Shown here: positions 1-12,287 of the stretch, piece after piece
How the letters are laid out: each line of letters opens with the position of its first letter
How positions within the stretch are numbered: position 1 is the first letter of the stretch
Assembly: GCF_042453785.1 (NCBI RefSeq)
Contig: NC_091673.1
Coordinates: 17,269,501-17,333,500, forward strand
Length of the DNA: 64,000 nt
Source: Malus domestica
Taxonomy: Eukaryota > Streptophyta > Magnoliopsida > Rosales > Rosaceae
Direction of reading: 5' to 3'
The notes under the pieces: model-generated
The model's input: only the letters and a program-made list of their open reading frames with translations
What the model was told of the DNA's origin: nothing
Databases searched by the model: none
Position numbers and translations under genes: made by a program

Positions 1-58
1 TTTGACGAAAATCGAATCTAAGACCTCTCACTTACAAGTAAAGAGGTAACAAATTTCA
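1..58 (-). repeat. SINE fragment, cut by window edge
   Basis: On the minus strand this contains a box-B-like motif (GATTCGATTT) followed by the segment corresponding to 'ctctcacttacaagtaaaga'. It resembles the SINE-like units at 24431 and 44190. Only the internal part is present and no poly(A) end or target duplication is visible in the window. Assignment rests on similarity to the better preserved copy. Confidence 0.45.
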
Positions 59-1074
59 AAATTTAAGCTCACTCATCCAGTAACAATAAATAGAATTATG
101 AATATTACCAAATGGTGTAATAAGCAAAAATGCAACCCTTTTTTTAGTCAATTTTCCCTATTGTCTGTCTTTTCACATTCTATACAAATATCCATATGAT
201 AAATTACAATCAATTTTCCATACCCTACCGTTTGTGCCTGCCTTTCTTTTTCCATTTTTTTTATAAAAAAAAAATTATTTTACCTACCGTTTGTGCCTTT
301 TTTTTTTATATAAAAAAAAATTGTTTGACTTTTAAAATTTTCAATTATTTTAAAGGAAAACTAATGAAAAGTGTTTCAAATCTTTACATTTTAATAAAAA
401 ATCATCCATTAACCTTATTTTAACAATAAAGACAAAAGACTAATCAGAAAAATAAAATAAAATAAAACCTAACAAACCCAACTTGTGCTGGGGCGCGTAC
501 CCCCCTCCCCTCCCCAAGTTCAAACACTCCACTTTTTCCTCCTATCTTTTTGTCTCATTGTCAGCAACATTTATGGTTTTTTTTTTTCGCTTAGAATAAG
601 AAAAATACTTCGAATTGAATTACATTCTCCTATTTTATTTTTGTGGTGTTATTTTCCAATAGTAGTCATGATGACAATAATTTTTTTAATATGCACAGAA
701 CAAGAGACGGTACATTTTATACAAGTTGTGAGATTCTTATGTTCAAAAATTAATAATATAAAAAATAAAAATTTTCACCACTTATATAATAACACGTGGT
801 ATACCATTTGTGTTACGGACACAAGAAAAATTTTCTCCAAGATGACACCCAAACTCAAGAAATTGGATAGAGAGCTACATTTATTATTGTAGGTATATGA
901 AAAAAGTGAGGAAATTTTAATTTAGTAATTGAAAACAGCTTTTCAAATATAATTACTGAGAACATAATCTTCTCAAGGTTTTGATCTAAAGAGTCACTTC
1001 TAGGGTTCATTGTTTTTGGCACAATTGGTGCTTTTATAAGACCAAAAAGGGTTCAAGTTTCAAACTTTATGAAA
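59..1074. other. AT-rich intergenic DNA, no gene recognised
   Basis: Long A and T runs. The open frames at 196-423 and 485-892 are low-complexity Phe/Ile/Lys-rich translations without recognisable domains. Nothing else is supportable. Confidence 0.6.
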
Positions 1075-1677
1075 CTGAACCAAAAATTAAACACTATTTA
1101 TAAAACTTCACTAATAAGTAGACACTATTCATTAAACTAGACCAATAAGTAGACGCTATTTATGAAACAAGACCGATAAGTAGACACTATTTATGAAATG
1201 AAAGCAAGAATTAGGCATTATTTCCAAAACTAAACCAATAGACGAAAACTATTTATGAAACTAGACTATACACTATTTATGAAACTGGAGTAAGAACTAG
1301 ACAATATTTATGAAACATGACCAATAACTAGGCACTATTTATGAAAGTGGACCAATAACTAGACATTATTTATGAAAATGAATCAAGAAAGAGATACTAT
1401 TAATGAAACTGTACCAATTACTATACATTACTTATGAAACTTGATCCAATAATTAGGCATTATTTATGAAACATGATGAAACTAGACTCAATAACTAGGC
1501 ATTATTTATGAAACATGATAAAAAACTAAACACTATTTATGAAAATGGACAAAAAACTAGGCACTATTTATGAAATTGGACCAATAAATAGTATAGTACC
1601 TTTTAGTTTCATAAATAGTTTCAATTTCATAAATAGTGTTCAGTTTCATAAATAGTGTTCAATTTTATAAACAGTGT
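1075..1677. repeat. Degenerate minisatellite with an inverted tail
   Basis: About sixteen imperfect units built around 'cactatttatgaaac' plus a 'tagaccaataactagg'-like spacer run in the forward direction from about 1088 to 1577, with a spacing of roughly 25-40 bp. From 1605 to 1677 the same motif appears about four times in reverse complement (tttcataaatagtg), so the array ends in a fold-back. No coding potential is seen. Confidence 0.75.
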
Positions 1678-1957
1678 ATAGGTCTTGCATTGGCGTCAGA
1701 TTTTTTTTTTTTTTATTTTTTAGTTGTGTCATTTTCATTAAAAATTAAGTTTTTTTGTCTTTTTTTTATTTAAATTTAAGGGTTTTTCATTAAATTTTAA
1801 TTCTTTTTCATTAAATAAAATTATAGTATGATTTTTTTATTAAAATAAACTTAACCCAAATATTTTTCATTAAAATTCCCTTATTTTAAAGAGTGAAATG
1901 ATCAAATTAAGCTCATGTGGGTGCACAAGCATCTCAGGGTAGGGTTATGTGTAGTTA

Positions 1958-3063
1958 GAGCAACTCCAGCCATGCTCTTTGCTGGGGGGACGGGCTGCAG
2001 GAAAGGGCCCGAGGGCCGGTTGGTTCTTCTCCAGCCATGGAAAGCCCGAGTGAGGGTGGGAGCCCGAGTGAGAGGGGGGTGGGCAATTGACAGGCTTGTG
2101 GCCCAAGGCCCGTGATGTCAGGCCTGGGTCTGGGCTATTTTTTTTTTTTTTTTTTGTGTCAGGCGCGTGCCCCTCACTCGCGAGTGCGGGCGCGTCGCCC
2201 AATAGGATTTCAGGCAAGTGGCCCGCGCCCGTTACCGTTGGGAAGCCACGTGGCTTCCCATGGTCCGTTCGATCCTAACGGCTCTTTAATACGAGCCGTC
2301 CGATTTGCAACAATAATAAAAAAAAACTAATTTTATATCAACCGTTCGATCTAAGATCAACGGTTGATATTAATCTGCTTTATAAATTTAAAAAAAAAAG
2401 AGAAAATAGTTTTAAAATTAAGAAAAGTTACCGTTATGACACGTGGCACAATCTGGAGTGTTGGAATTCAAATTTTTTAAAATCCAACGGCAGAGATTAA
2501 TTATTTGAATAAAAATTTTAAAAAAATTGTAAAAAATCCGAAAAAATTGTCAAAAAATCTGAAAAAAAAAATTTTTAAATTGTTTTTACTTTTCTATAAA
2601 TACCACTTCTTCTCCATCTACCTTACACCACAATTTCATATTTTCTCAACTACTTTCAATCAAATTCCTATCTTTCTCTCAAAGTTTCAATCCAAATTTT
2701 TTCCACAAAATGATTATCTTTCTCAAAAGATAACGACACGTGGCACGATGACATTGGATAAAAATCTTATCGAAATCCATTACTAAATAATTTTTTTTTA
2801 TAAAATGACACGTGGCGCAACGAGAACGATTTAAAAAATCTTATCCGAAATTACAAATAATTTTATTTTGTATTATTTAAACAAACAAAACAAACTAATA
2901 TTTTATTGCCTATTGCCAGGGGGGAGGGCTCCAAGGATGGAGATGCAAATGGTAATTACTGTTCATTAATGGCAGTTACTATTTATTAAAGGTATTTACT
3001 GTTCAAAATGGTGGATTCAATAGTGGATTGCCAGGGAAGAGGGCTCCATGGGTGGAGTTGCTC
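1958..3063. mobile_element. PIF/Harbinger-like non-autonomous transposon, 1.1 kb
   Basis: Inverted termini 'gagcaactccagccatg' (left) and 'catgggtggagttgctc' (right) are immediately flanked by TTA at 1955-1957 and 3064-3066. A 3-bp TTA duplication is the hallmark of PIF/Harbinger (Tourist-type) elements. The inside is non-coding and holds subterminal repeats (2905-2935 resembles 3030-3060), several 'gacacgtggc' motifs and a short palindrome near 2336-2371. No transposase is visible, so it would need a helper in trans. Confidence 0.7.
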
Positions 3064-3066
3064 TTA

Positions 3067-4362
3067 AGAAGAGGGACGTGGGGTAGAAATAGACGTGGGA
3101 TGGAAATGTTTTGATGATATATGGGTGAGAAGAGAAATGAAAATTTAGTGTTGAAATAGTAAATGGTAAATTGTGCTTTTGTGAGAGATGTGTGATATTC
3201 ATATTCTATTTTTTACTTTTTATATATCAATTTAATTTTTTATAATTTAATCCAACGATCATAATAATACAATGAAAGATGGGTGTGAAAAGACAGTGTA
3301 CTTACTCCCTTATAATTCATTCAGACAAGTTTTATTAAAGTAGATAAGATATATGTTAAATCAATTAGTCTATAGACGTCTATACCGCCTACTCCATCCA
3401 TTTTATGTCAAATCAACATATCACTTCACTTACTCTCTCTCTCCCAAAAATCTTTAGTAATACTTACCGTTAGATGCTACAATGAATGTGCATGCGTGTG
3501 CAATCTAACGGCTGCAGAAATTTTCCACATTGGAAGAGCAAAAGCCGGTGAACGTGCTAATAGCAGGTAAAAACATGGTTCCACCTTCGCTTGGTTCAAC
3601 CCATTTAAGAAAACGAGAATGAATGTGGCATAATTGAATCCTTACTTCATTTAGTATAAAAATAATAATGTACTATAAATAAAAAACATAGAAGACAACC
3701 CTAGCTTCTACAAATGTATTCTTTTACGGTAGAATTAGATTAGTGTTAACATTATGGATAACTTGAAGGTGATCAAAATTTTAAATTAAATTTTGTAAAT
3801 TAAATGATGTAAATATTGATGATTTGATTATTACTTAAGTGTTGATCAATGTTTTATTTATTTTCGATAACATATCATTTGATTTGCATATTTAGTTTAA
3901 AATTTTGATATTTCTAGCATTATTCTAAGATTTTCGTTTTTTTTGTTAACATTTATCTAGACAAACTGTTTTAATACTTAACGCCCGTCAGTGAGTATCA
4001 TATACGCTCACGTTTTTATTTGGCTTTATTAAAAAATGTTACACGTTTTTTATTTTTAAATTTTAAGAAAAATTAATTAATGTCGATTACTTTTTTGAAC
4101 AGTAAAACATATGTTAAATATTTTTGCGTCAAAATGAAAAATTAAGTATATAGAATGGTTACTAGTGAGTACCTAAATATTATTTCAATTTTAATTACAA
4201 AAAAAAAACAGTAGTATCTAATCTTATGTATTACTAAGGAAAAAATGTTATTCACACATTTAATTTTACATTTTATAAACTCTTGTTTATTTTTGTCAGA
4301 TTTTTTTAATTTATTTTAATCAACAGTTGAAAATTAAGAAAATTGTGTAACAAATATAATTG

Positions 4363-4417
<55 letters not shown>

Positions 4418-5560
4418 TGCCGCAGAAACCCAAACAAACAAAAGAAAGTGAATATACATCATGTGCGTGGGAATGGGCAAACTGACGGGAGTCGGGACCC
4501 CACTGTCCTCAGAGTTGATAGACCAGACCAGTAGCGGTAGGCCTTTTGGCTAATTTCAATGTATATTTTGGAGCCACCATCCCACCTCCCTGTCCTCTTT
4601 TGTCAAAATGTCTCACTTAATCCAGCTAACATATAAATATTAGGGGTCTTTTGATATAGGTCAAATTGGATTAAAAATTAGACATATTTCAAAAATCAAA
4701 AGTTATTAAAAATTAGACATATTTTAAAAGTAGGTTTATAAAATTGGATTTATTTCAAATTTTCTCTAAATATTAATAATAAACTTGCTTTTTTATTTAC
4801 CTGTGAATAATTAAAAATATAATATGTCAGGCTGATTAAATTTTGTAAATTAAATGATGTGAAAGTTGATAAGTGAGTTAATATTTAAGTTTTAATAAAC
4901 GTGCTTATTTCTATTGATGACAAATCAATTAGTTTGTAAATTTTATCTACAATCTTAATCGCATTCACCAAATTGGAAATAGAATTGTAAAAAAGCAATT
5001 GTCCATGATATAATGCGAGTAGGGAGGAAACTCGTGAAACAGTGGATTCGGCATAATGTGCGGCTTTGCTCATACATATTTGTGCTGATTTTGGCTGTAA
5101 CGGCTAACAAGAGAGCACCAAACGATATCATTGTTTTCTCGGGTTACATGTTTGGGTTGGACGAAACTGACCCATCGAATATTACATATTATGTTCATGT
5201 GTGGTCAAATCGCTCTTTTCATTGCAATTTCCTTTGCTCTTTAATATTTTTTCGAGTCTAAGAAGAACAACTGGGTCAAGATTTTGAATTTATAGTAAAA
5301 TAAATTATTACTAAGCATATCTGAAGGGTTTTACTTTAAAAGCTTTTGATCGAATTAAAAGTTTAACCACTTAATTTTATCACTTTTTCGATGTGAAATT
5401 CTTAAATTCTCCAACTATAAGACCTCGTATGAAATAATATATTGAGGAACTTCACGACCTACATGCAGCCCTAGCAAGACACCCCCCCCCCCAACAAAAC
5501 AAAAAACAAAAAAAAAACAATGGCGGGAAAAGCCCATAGAATCCATTGGATTGATACCGA
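3067..5560. other. Intergenic, no gene recognised; contains (CT)24
   Basis: AT-rich DNA. An open frame at 5013-5261 (82 codons) shows no recognised family. The only clear feature is the CT microsatellite listed separately, plus a C10 run near 5480. Confidence 0.6.
4368..4415. repeat. (CT)24 microsatellite
   Basis: An uninterrupted CT dinucleotide run of 48 bp, likely length-polymorphic between accessions. Confidence 0.95.
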
Positions 5561-5563
5561 AAA

Positions 5564-5776
5564 TGATCCTTTCCGGATCCTCTTTGTGGAGATCCGAAGG
5601 ATCAAGCAATCACGTCTGTTCATCGTACATCGTGCGGTCAGTTTTCGTTAGATACTATTTATATTCAATTTTAAATTTTAAATTTTAAATCATTTCTAAT
5701 CGCCCGATATACGATGAACGAATATGATTGATTGATCCCTCGGATCCCCACAAAGAGGATCCGGAAAGGATCCTTT
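5564..5776. mobile_element. Mutator-like MITE with GGATCC-rich termini
   Basis: The left arm (5564-5606) and right arm (5733-5776) are imperfect inverted repeats containing 'tccggatcctctttgtgg'. The core has 'gtgcggtcagttttcgttag' followed by tandem 'attttaaa' blocks, and is shared with the element at 6899. Flanks share 'ccgaaaa' (about 5558-5563 and 5780-5787), so the target duplication is imperfect and the exact ends are uncertain. Confidence 0.6.
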
Positions 5777-5789
5777 TCCCCCGAAAAGA

Positions 5790-6898
5790 AGTTTGAGATC
5801 ATATTTTAATTAGTTATTAAAATTGACAAAATTGTAAATTGATGATATGTAACTAAACATCAAGTTTGGAGAACAATTCAGAAAATAATAAAAATAACAG
5901 AAATTGAAATACTAATTCTTTATTAACGAAAAATACTTACAATACATAATGAAATAACAGAAATAATTACAGGAATTAAATGATACTAACTTGATTAAAT
6001 CACAGATAGAGGCTAGCGCAAAAGCTTTATCTTTCGAGTAGTATTCTCGTCCCATTCTTATGCTTGTGGTTCGATGATGTATGCCCGATCAGGATACAAC
6101 TATCTAATCCTACAATCCGCACCGGATTATAGAATTCTGACAAATTGCTTTGTGTGTTTACTCTCTGTAAGGTTTTGTAAGGGAGAGATAGGGAAAAATA
6201 ATAATCTACGATGGAACTGAATCTTCAATTATATAGGCTATTTCATACATTTTCAAATATCTTTTGGATGTATCTGAAACCACACAACTCTTTCCAAACA
6301 ATTGTGTCTATTAATCAAAATGGTTTTTAATTAATTTAATTAAAAACTTAATTTGAAATAAAAATTAATGAACTCTGATTAATTTTAACTTCTTAGGCCA
6401 CAAGTGCCCCAACAAAGGCCCTTGTCTTGATTAATTAATATTAATATTAATATAATATCAATATTATAGTATAATCATTAACCTAATCCACATAATTAAT
6501 GGCCTAAACCTCAATTCTCATTTCAAATCGTCCAAAATCTAATCACTAATAAAGATGACTAACCTAAAAGAAAGATCGGAACTTGAGTTCCCTGAGGTGG
6601 GACTAAAGGAGGCTCAAAACTCCAACAAAGTCAACCATACAACGCAAACGTGCATGCAACAATGGGATAATCAACAATTTATTTTCTATTTATCCAGAAA
6701 GACCAATAGGCTGGTATTGCCGTTCATGGGCGCATGGGATCGGGAAAATTATTACTTCTCAGAAAAATATTGAAAATTTGGCAATGCATACATGGCAGAG
6801 ACCCAGAGGGCACGCACACATGTGAAGCAGAAGTAGTAGCTGTGGAGATCTGCAGGCTCTGCAATTAACAAATTAGGGTTGACCAGCTTGGCCAAAGA
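5790..6898. other. Intergenic, no gene recognised
   Basis: AT-rich sequence. The open frame at 6555-6773 (72 codons) has no recognised domain. Part of 5870-6540 looks transposon-derived but no ends could be defined. Confidence 0.5.
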
Positions 6899-7118
6899 GA
6901 ATCAGGATTCTCTCCTGAGCGTTTCCCTAGGGATCATAGGGATTCCGCAATCTTGTCCGTTCATTTTATATCGTGCGGTCAGTTTTCGTTAGGTACTATT
7001 CATATTTGAATTTTAAAATTTAAATTTTAAATGATTTCTGACCGCACGATACACGATGAACGGACATGATTGCGGGATCCCTAAGATCCCTAGGGAATGC
7101 TCAGGAGAGAATCCTGAT
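6899..7118. mobile_element. Mutator-like MITE, 220 bp
   Basis: Terminal inverted repeats 'atcaggattctctcctgagc' (left) and its complement (right) enclose an AT-rich core that shares 'gtgcggtcagttttcgttag' with the 5564 element. The flanks carry a direct duplication, 'ttggccaaaga', at 6888-6898 and 7119-7129. A 9-11 bp duplication is typical of Mutator-like elements. There is no coding capacity. Confidence 0.8.
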
Positions 7119-7340
7119 TTGGCCAAAGACGACCATGACATGAAAGCGGAACAAGTAACAACCAATATATCTAACTTCTAAGGGAGCAATTAATTTTTTT
7201 TATCCATATATGGAGTGTGAGTGAAGACAACGTGATTTGGTAACAAAATAAATATGCAGGTACGGAGAAGAAAACGATTTTACCCTCATGCTGTCGTATG
7301 CATATCCCCTCGACAGAGAAAGAGATCATATATACCGGAA

Positions 7341-7565
7341 TTGGATCCTGGCCGGATCATCTTTCGGGGATGAGATCAACGCACACGGACCGTTAATCAA
7401 AAATCATACAACCACAATTTTTTCTTTTTTTATATTTTTCACTCAAAACGAAGCTACTTTACTTTTAAAATATGAAAAACATTTAATTAGAACCGCACAA
7501 TTTTTTATCAACGATTCGTGTGAATTGATCTCTAGGATTCCCAGGAAGGAGATCCGAGGATCCAA
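7341..7565. mobile_element. Diverged MITE of the GGATCC-terminus type
   Basis: 'ttggatcctggccggatc' at the left and 'gatccgaggatccaa' at the right form a diverged inverted repeat around an AT-rich centre that includes 'gaaccgcacaattttttatc'. It resembles the 5564 element in its arms. No clean target duplication was found. Confidence 0.4.
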
Positions 7566-9007
7566 ATCCATATCTTTGACTTTATACACAGAAATCGAAA
7601 GGTAATTTGGGTACTGTGTAATGTATATGAGCATGGCGCCTGGGCTGAATATGGCCGTTGATGTTTGTAGATTTATAAAACATCATCGGTCATATATAAT
7701 GTTATTAGTGTCTATGGATGTAAATTTTAAAATGAAATAAACAATTAATAATGTTAGTGATACTAAATTTGTCAGCTTCACTAAATTGATAAATGTTGAA
7801 TTGCTAAAATGCCAATGAGGTTGAGAGAAGGCCGGGATTGTAGTTTTATTTCTAATACAATTTATATTTTTTTCTCTAAACTAATGTACGGGGAAGAAGA
7901 TTATTTGATGGACAGATTTTAGTGAGCAAATTAATGTAGTAACTGCTGAATCTGTGACATGTTCAACAAACAAACAGTGTCTCATCCATTTTAATATCTT
8001 ATGTCACAATATTCCTGCTCATCAGTTGCTCTCCTTCCCATGCAATTGTCTCTAATAAACAAGCTTCATCATATGATGCAATGGAAACCCATGTCTGATT
8101 CATATGCTCCTATAATTTTTATTTTAACAAAAAAAAGAGTTTTGAATTCGGATTTTTTTTCGACATTTAAAAGAAAAGTACCAGTAAATTAAACGTTAAT
8201 TAGCCGTTGGAATACAAAAACAATAGTTCCCCCTTGCTGTTCTACAAACAAAAATCAATAATTCATTGCTGTATCAAAACAATCTCAGTACTATTCAGAT
8301 TTCAGGGAATGCAATCACGTTCAGTAAACATCCAGCCGTAGTAAGAAGCGTTGAGGAGGGAAGCCCATCTACTTAAATAGCAAAATAATAATTAAAGACT
8401 CCACAGAGGAAAAACAATAAAACCGCCCTCCAAAACAAAAACCAAACAATCAAACAAAAAAACATAATAAAGCTGAGTACTACTGTTAACTCCTCTTTTT
8501 TTTTTTTCTTTCCAATTTTCACTACCTAAAATCAAACTAAAGTACAATCAAACTTTTGGAATATGTGAAAAAGTCCCAGCTGTAAATCCAGTATATATTC
8601 AAATGCATTTCAGCAAAATTCTATTAATATCTGGGCTATTCTATGCTTCAAAATTTTGCCTATTTAGTTATTTTATCATTTACTCCGGAGCATACTTCAA
8701 AATCTTATAGACAACATGACAAATTAAAAAAAAAAAAAAAGAGAGAGAGAGAGAGAGAGAACTCAGAGCTTTTCGATAAAGGAAAAAAAAAACCAAACCA
8801 CTTTATCCCTAGGTAGGAGATATTTTTTATTGTACCCAAAAATCGGACGGTACAACATATGTTATTATACAAATACAGAAAAAAATTTTGTTTAGTGTAC
8901 CTCCATCTGTATATATAAAGGCGTGTCTTTGTTTCAAGCACGTTAAAATATCTCTCCCTAGTTAAAGTACTCTAGACTCGAGAGAGAAATAAACAGATTT
9001 TTCATTG
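7566..9007. other. Intergenic, no gene recognised
   Basis: AT-rich; includes an A14 run followed by (GA)10 at 8741-8760. Short open frames here show no known domain. Confidence 0.6.
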
Positions 9008-9145
9008 TATTCTGAATACAAAGATAATGCGTGTTATTTTAATTTTTTTAATATTTTTTTATCAAATGTTAATAATGTGTAGAAAATATTAAAAAATTAA
9101 AAGACTATAAAAAAAAACAATTTAAAATGTGTAAATATAATCTTT
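9008..9145. mobile_element. Small AT-rich fold-back MITE, copy B
   Basis: An imperfect inverted repeat whose body ('tgtgtagaaaatattaaaaa') is the reverse complement of the same body in the element at 15590. The two share length and organisation. Ends and target duplication are not well defined. Confidence 0.4.
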
Positions 9146-9488
9146 TTATTAGAAAATAAAAGACACGTGTCATATATGATGTGATCAATTAATTACATGC
9201 CCTCGACTTTAATTCTGTCCCATAATAATTTAACTTGCATTAATGCAAACTTAATAAAAAAAGCAAAAATATAAATGTTACATTCCCAACACTTCACTTG
9301 TTCCCCACGTTTAGCAAAAAAATAATAATCAGTATATGCAGTCAGTGACCAAATACTGGGGAAAAAAAGATTACCAACAACAACTATACTACCAGATTTT
9401 TAAAAGCTAATGAAATTGGACTCTACTATATACTAATAGTGTAATTAAAGTAAATTAACTTACAAAAGGTTTTAATTTAATTAATCTA

Positions 9489-9960
9489 CTAGGGCATGAA
9501 GAGATGGTTGCCACACTTGCAGCGCCAAGCTTCGGGGTAGTACTCGAGAGGTATAGAGACACCTGGTTGGATGGGGACATGCACTGCCTTACACGGCGAG
9601 CACCTCCCGCACTTGGATCTGCAACTCGGTGGCGATGAACCCAGTCGACTCTTCTGGTGGGTCACGACTCGCTCCAGTGCTGGCCCACCACCTTCACCTT
9701 GATGATGATGCCCACCACCTGAAAAAATCAATTCACCATCACGAGCTCAAGCTCAACAGAACTGAGTCACTACTGAACGATTCAAAACACAAACGGAGGT
9801 TAGCAATTAGTTGTTTTGGTGGTGTGCTGAGTTGCTTACCGAGTTGGGTTTGACTGGTTACGGCCGATGAGGCTGAGGTGAACAAGAGAAAAGTGAAGGC
9901 CGTGATGACAGTTGATAGCCTTATATAATGGTGGTTGTGGCGGTGGCGCAGTACCCCCAT
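9489..9960 (-). CDS. EPFL: EPIDERMAL PATTERNING FACTOR-like secreted peptide (EPFL4/5/6 type)
   Basis: A secreted cysteine-rich signal peptide. Members of this clade bind ERECTA-family receptor kinases and affect stem, inflorescence and stomatal patterning. The CDS is complement(9489..9718, 9840..9960), 116 aa, with one 121-bp intron (GT at 9839-9838, AG at 9720-9719) and closed phase. Residues 1-32 form a hydrophobic signal peptide. The mature domain is at about 67-116, with Cys 73, 77, 80, 83, 107 and 109 and the clade-typical 'PLEYYPEAWRCKCGN' and terminal 'LFMP'. An in-frame ATG at 10032 would add 24 residues before the hydrophobic segment; I prefer 9960 because the signal peptide then starts at the N terminus. 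The assignment to EPFL4, 5 or 6 is not resolved. Confidence 0.9.
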
Positions 9961-10497
9961 CGCCTGGGGTGGAGGTCCGCAGGTTAGCAACTGGGCTATC
10001 TGGGGGAGGGTTTTATATGATGATGCAAACAAAGAGTGACTAGGGAGATTGAAAATTCAGGTAGGGAGGGAAGGAGGGGGAGATGCTTTTATTGTTTTTG
10101 CAGTTTTTACTTGTGAGCGTGTGGGGAGGGATGGTCTGAGTCAGAAACACAGTCCCCAAAAGATCGAAGAGAGAAGGTTATGGAGAGAACGAGAGATTTA
10201 TTTGGATTTGTTTTATTGTTTGGCTAAAAGGTAGAGAGTGCCGGGACCCTTGTAGGCCCTGCATGATTGTCATGGAGACGATAAGAGTCATAGTTAAAAG
10301 TCATATTCACTACAATGCCATTGAGATGGTGGAAGGTTATGTAGCAATAAAAACTTGAACATCACAGCTTGACCGAGTGGCTTGATGCATTGCCAAACAG
10401 CCCCAAAAAAATACGTCTCACAGTATCTGAACGTTATTGGAACTCAACTAGATACAACTCCTAACACAATTCTTCTATTTGTGAGCGTGATATTACA
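9961..10497. other. Upstream region of the EPFL gene
   Basis: Contains the likely promoter and 5' UTR of the minus-strand EPFL gene. GA-rich stretches lie at about 10050-10200. No other gene recognised. Confidence 0.5.
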
Positions 10498-10831
10498 TGT
10501 TGAAGGATACGGTTAACTTTGTATAGATTTCCTGTTATTCCAGGATATCTTTAATCTTGGGTTTCCTAGTTTAGGAGATATTATCTTGTAATTATTCTTT
10601 CCTGTTTACAGTAGGATTGTATATGATTATATACATACCTTTGAATGAGAAGAATAAAATACACAATCAAAGCATTCTCTTCTTGGTATCAGAGTCAGGT
10701 TGTAAAAAAAGAAAGAAAATCTTCGAACCCTAACTGGGTGCGTTGTCGTGTTGTGCCCAGCACCACTAGTGTGCCTCCCGTCTTCGAACTCTTACCCTTG
10801 TCGTTGCACAGATTACCATTCTTAGTGGAAG

Positions 10832-11560
10832 ATGTATGCCGAGGATAGCAAGGTGGTTCCCGTTACTTCCCCAGTTATGGTGCAGTCGGATAATTCAAAC
10901 TTCAACATTTGGATGTTTTTGGATGAGAATAACTATGATTTATGGGCTCCTTTTATTCGAATTCATATTGCTGGAAGGAAGAAGATGAGATATTTTCGTG
11001 GGTCCATCAAGGCACCCAAAGAGGATGATCCTAAATATGATGATTGGTTTTCTGAAGATCGGAGAATTAAAAGTTGGCTCTTGTCGGTGATGAAGCCGAA
11101 AATTATGAAACGCTACATTCGATTGTCAACTTCGAAAGAAATCTAGGATTCTCTCAAGACTGCTTATTTTGATGAGAACGATGAGGCCATAATTTATTCA
11201 TTGAATCAGAAGGCTTCACGTCTTAAGCAGAATGGATGGTCTTTGGCTAACTATTTTGGAGAGCTGACAGAGATCTTTCAGTAATTAGACCACTTTAACA
11301 AGGTGGCCATGGTATATGACAAAGATGTCCAAATATTTCAGAAAACAATTGAGCGACAAAGGGTGTATTTATTTCTTGGAGGACTTGATGATGTGTTTGA
11401 TCAAGTTCGTGGAGAAATATTGCGCAAAGATCCACCACTGGGACTTCAAGTTGCTTATGCATATGTTCGACGTGAAGCGGATCGCAAGGAAGCCATGAAA
11501 ATGGAGGACCAACGTTCTAAAACGACAACAATGGCAGTCAAGGCCTGAGCTCCCTCCAAC
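10832..11560 (+). pseudogene. Copia gag remnant
   Basis: Gag-like (UBN2-type) coding sequence, broken. The first open stretch (10832-11143) has 'NNYDLWAPFIRIHI' and 'WFSEDRRIKSWLL', a copia gag signature, and ends at an in-frame TAG. A second stretch (11303-11548) has 'YLFLGGLDDVFDQVRGEILR', the C-terminal part of the same domain. A stop also lies between them at 11282-11284. It belongs to the truncated element starting at 10498 and cannot give a full Gag. Confidence 0.8.
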
Positions 11561-12287
11561 CGAACTGACCAAGGTGGGTTCGAAAGTAAGTCTGGACAAC
11601 CACGAACCGGGCAAGTAAATCATGATCGTCTTCTTGGTAAATGTCCACACTATGGTATGATGGGACACTCCAAGCGTATGTGCTTTGAGTTGATTGGGTA
11701 TCTCGAGAATTGGGATAAGACATGGGATCCTCGCTTCAACAAACCTCGAGCCTCCGTTGCAGAAACTAAGGATGATTTAGCAACTATAGCAAGCCAAACA
11801 TCGGCTCTGATTGCCGCAGCAGGTACCTAGGGTAAGGCACTTAATGTTTCACTTCTGTTATGAATAATACATGGATAATTGATTCTGGAGCTACTAAACA
11901 TATGACTTGTGATTTTAGACAGGTTTCATCACTAAACAACTCCACCTACACCGAGGTTATGTCGTTAATGGTGATGCCGCCCCAGTTCTTGGGGAAGGCA
12001 CTGTTTCTCTTTCTGATACCTTGAAACTTGATACTGCCCTTGTGGTTCCCTTCTTAAATTATAATTTATTGTCAGTTGCCCAAATAACCTTTACCTTACA
12101 CTGTTTGGTTGTTTTTTGGCCTTATTTTTGTGTATTTAAGGACATCTAGACGCAAAAGATGATTGGTTATGGTATTAGACGAAGGAAGCTGTATTTCCTT
12201 GAGTTAAATTATAGTAGCTCGGGGTTGCTCACTCAAGCATTGTCAATGAATGGGACTCCACCGGAGACTAATAAAGAGGCCAACATC

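Noticed and set aside
485..892. 135-codon open frame
   Set aside because: Low-complexity AT-rich translation with no domain; more likely chance.
1075..1677. CRISPR array
   Set aside because: Units are degenerate with similar spacers and a reversed tail in a plant genome; it is a minisatellite.
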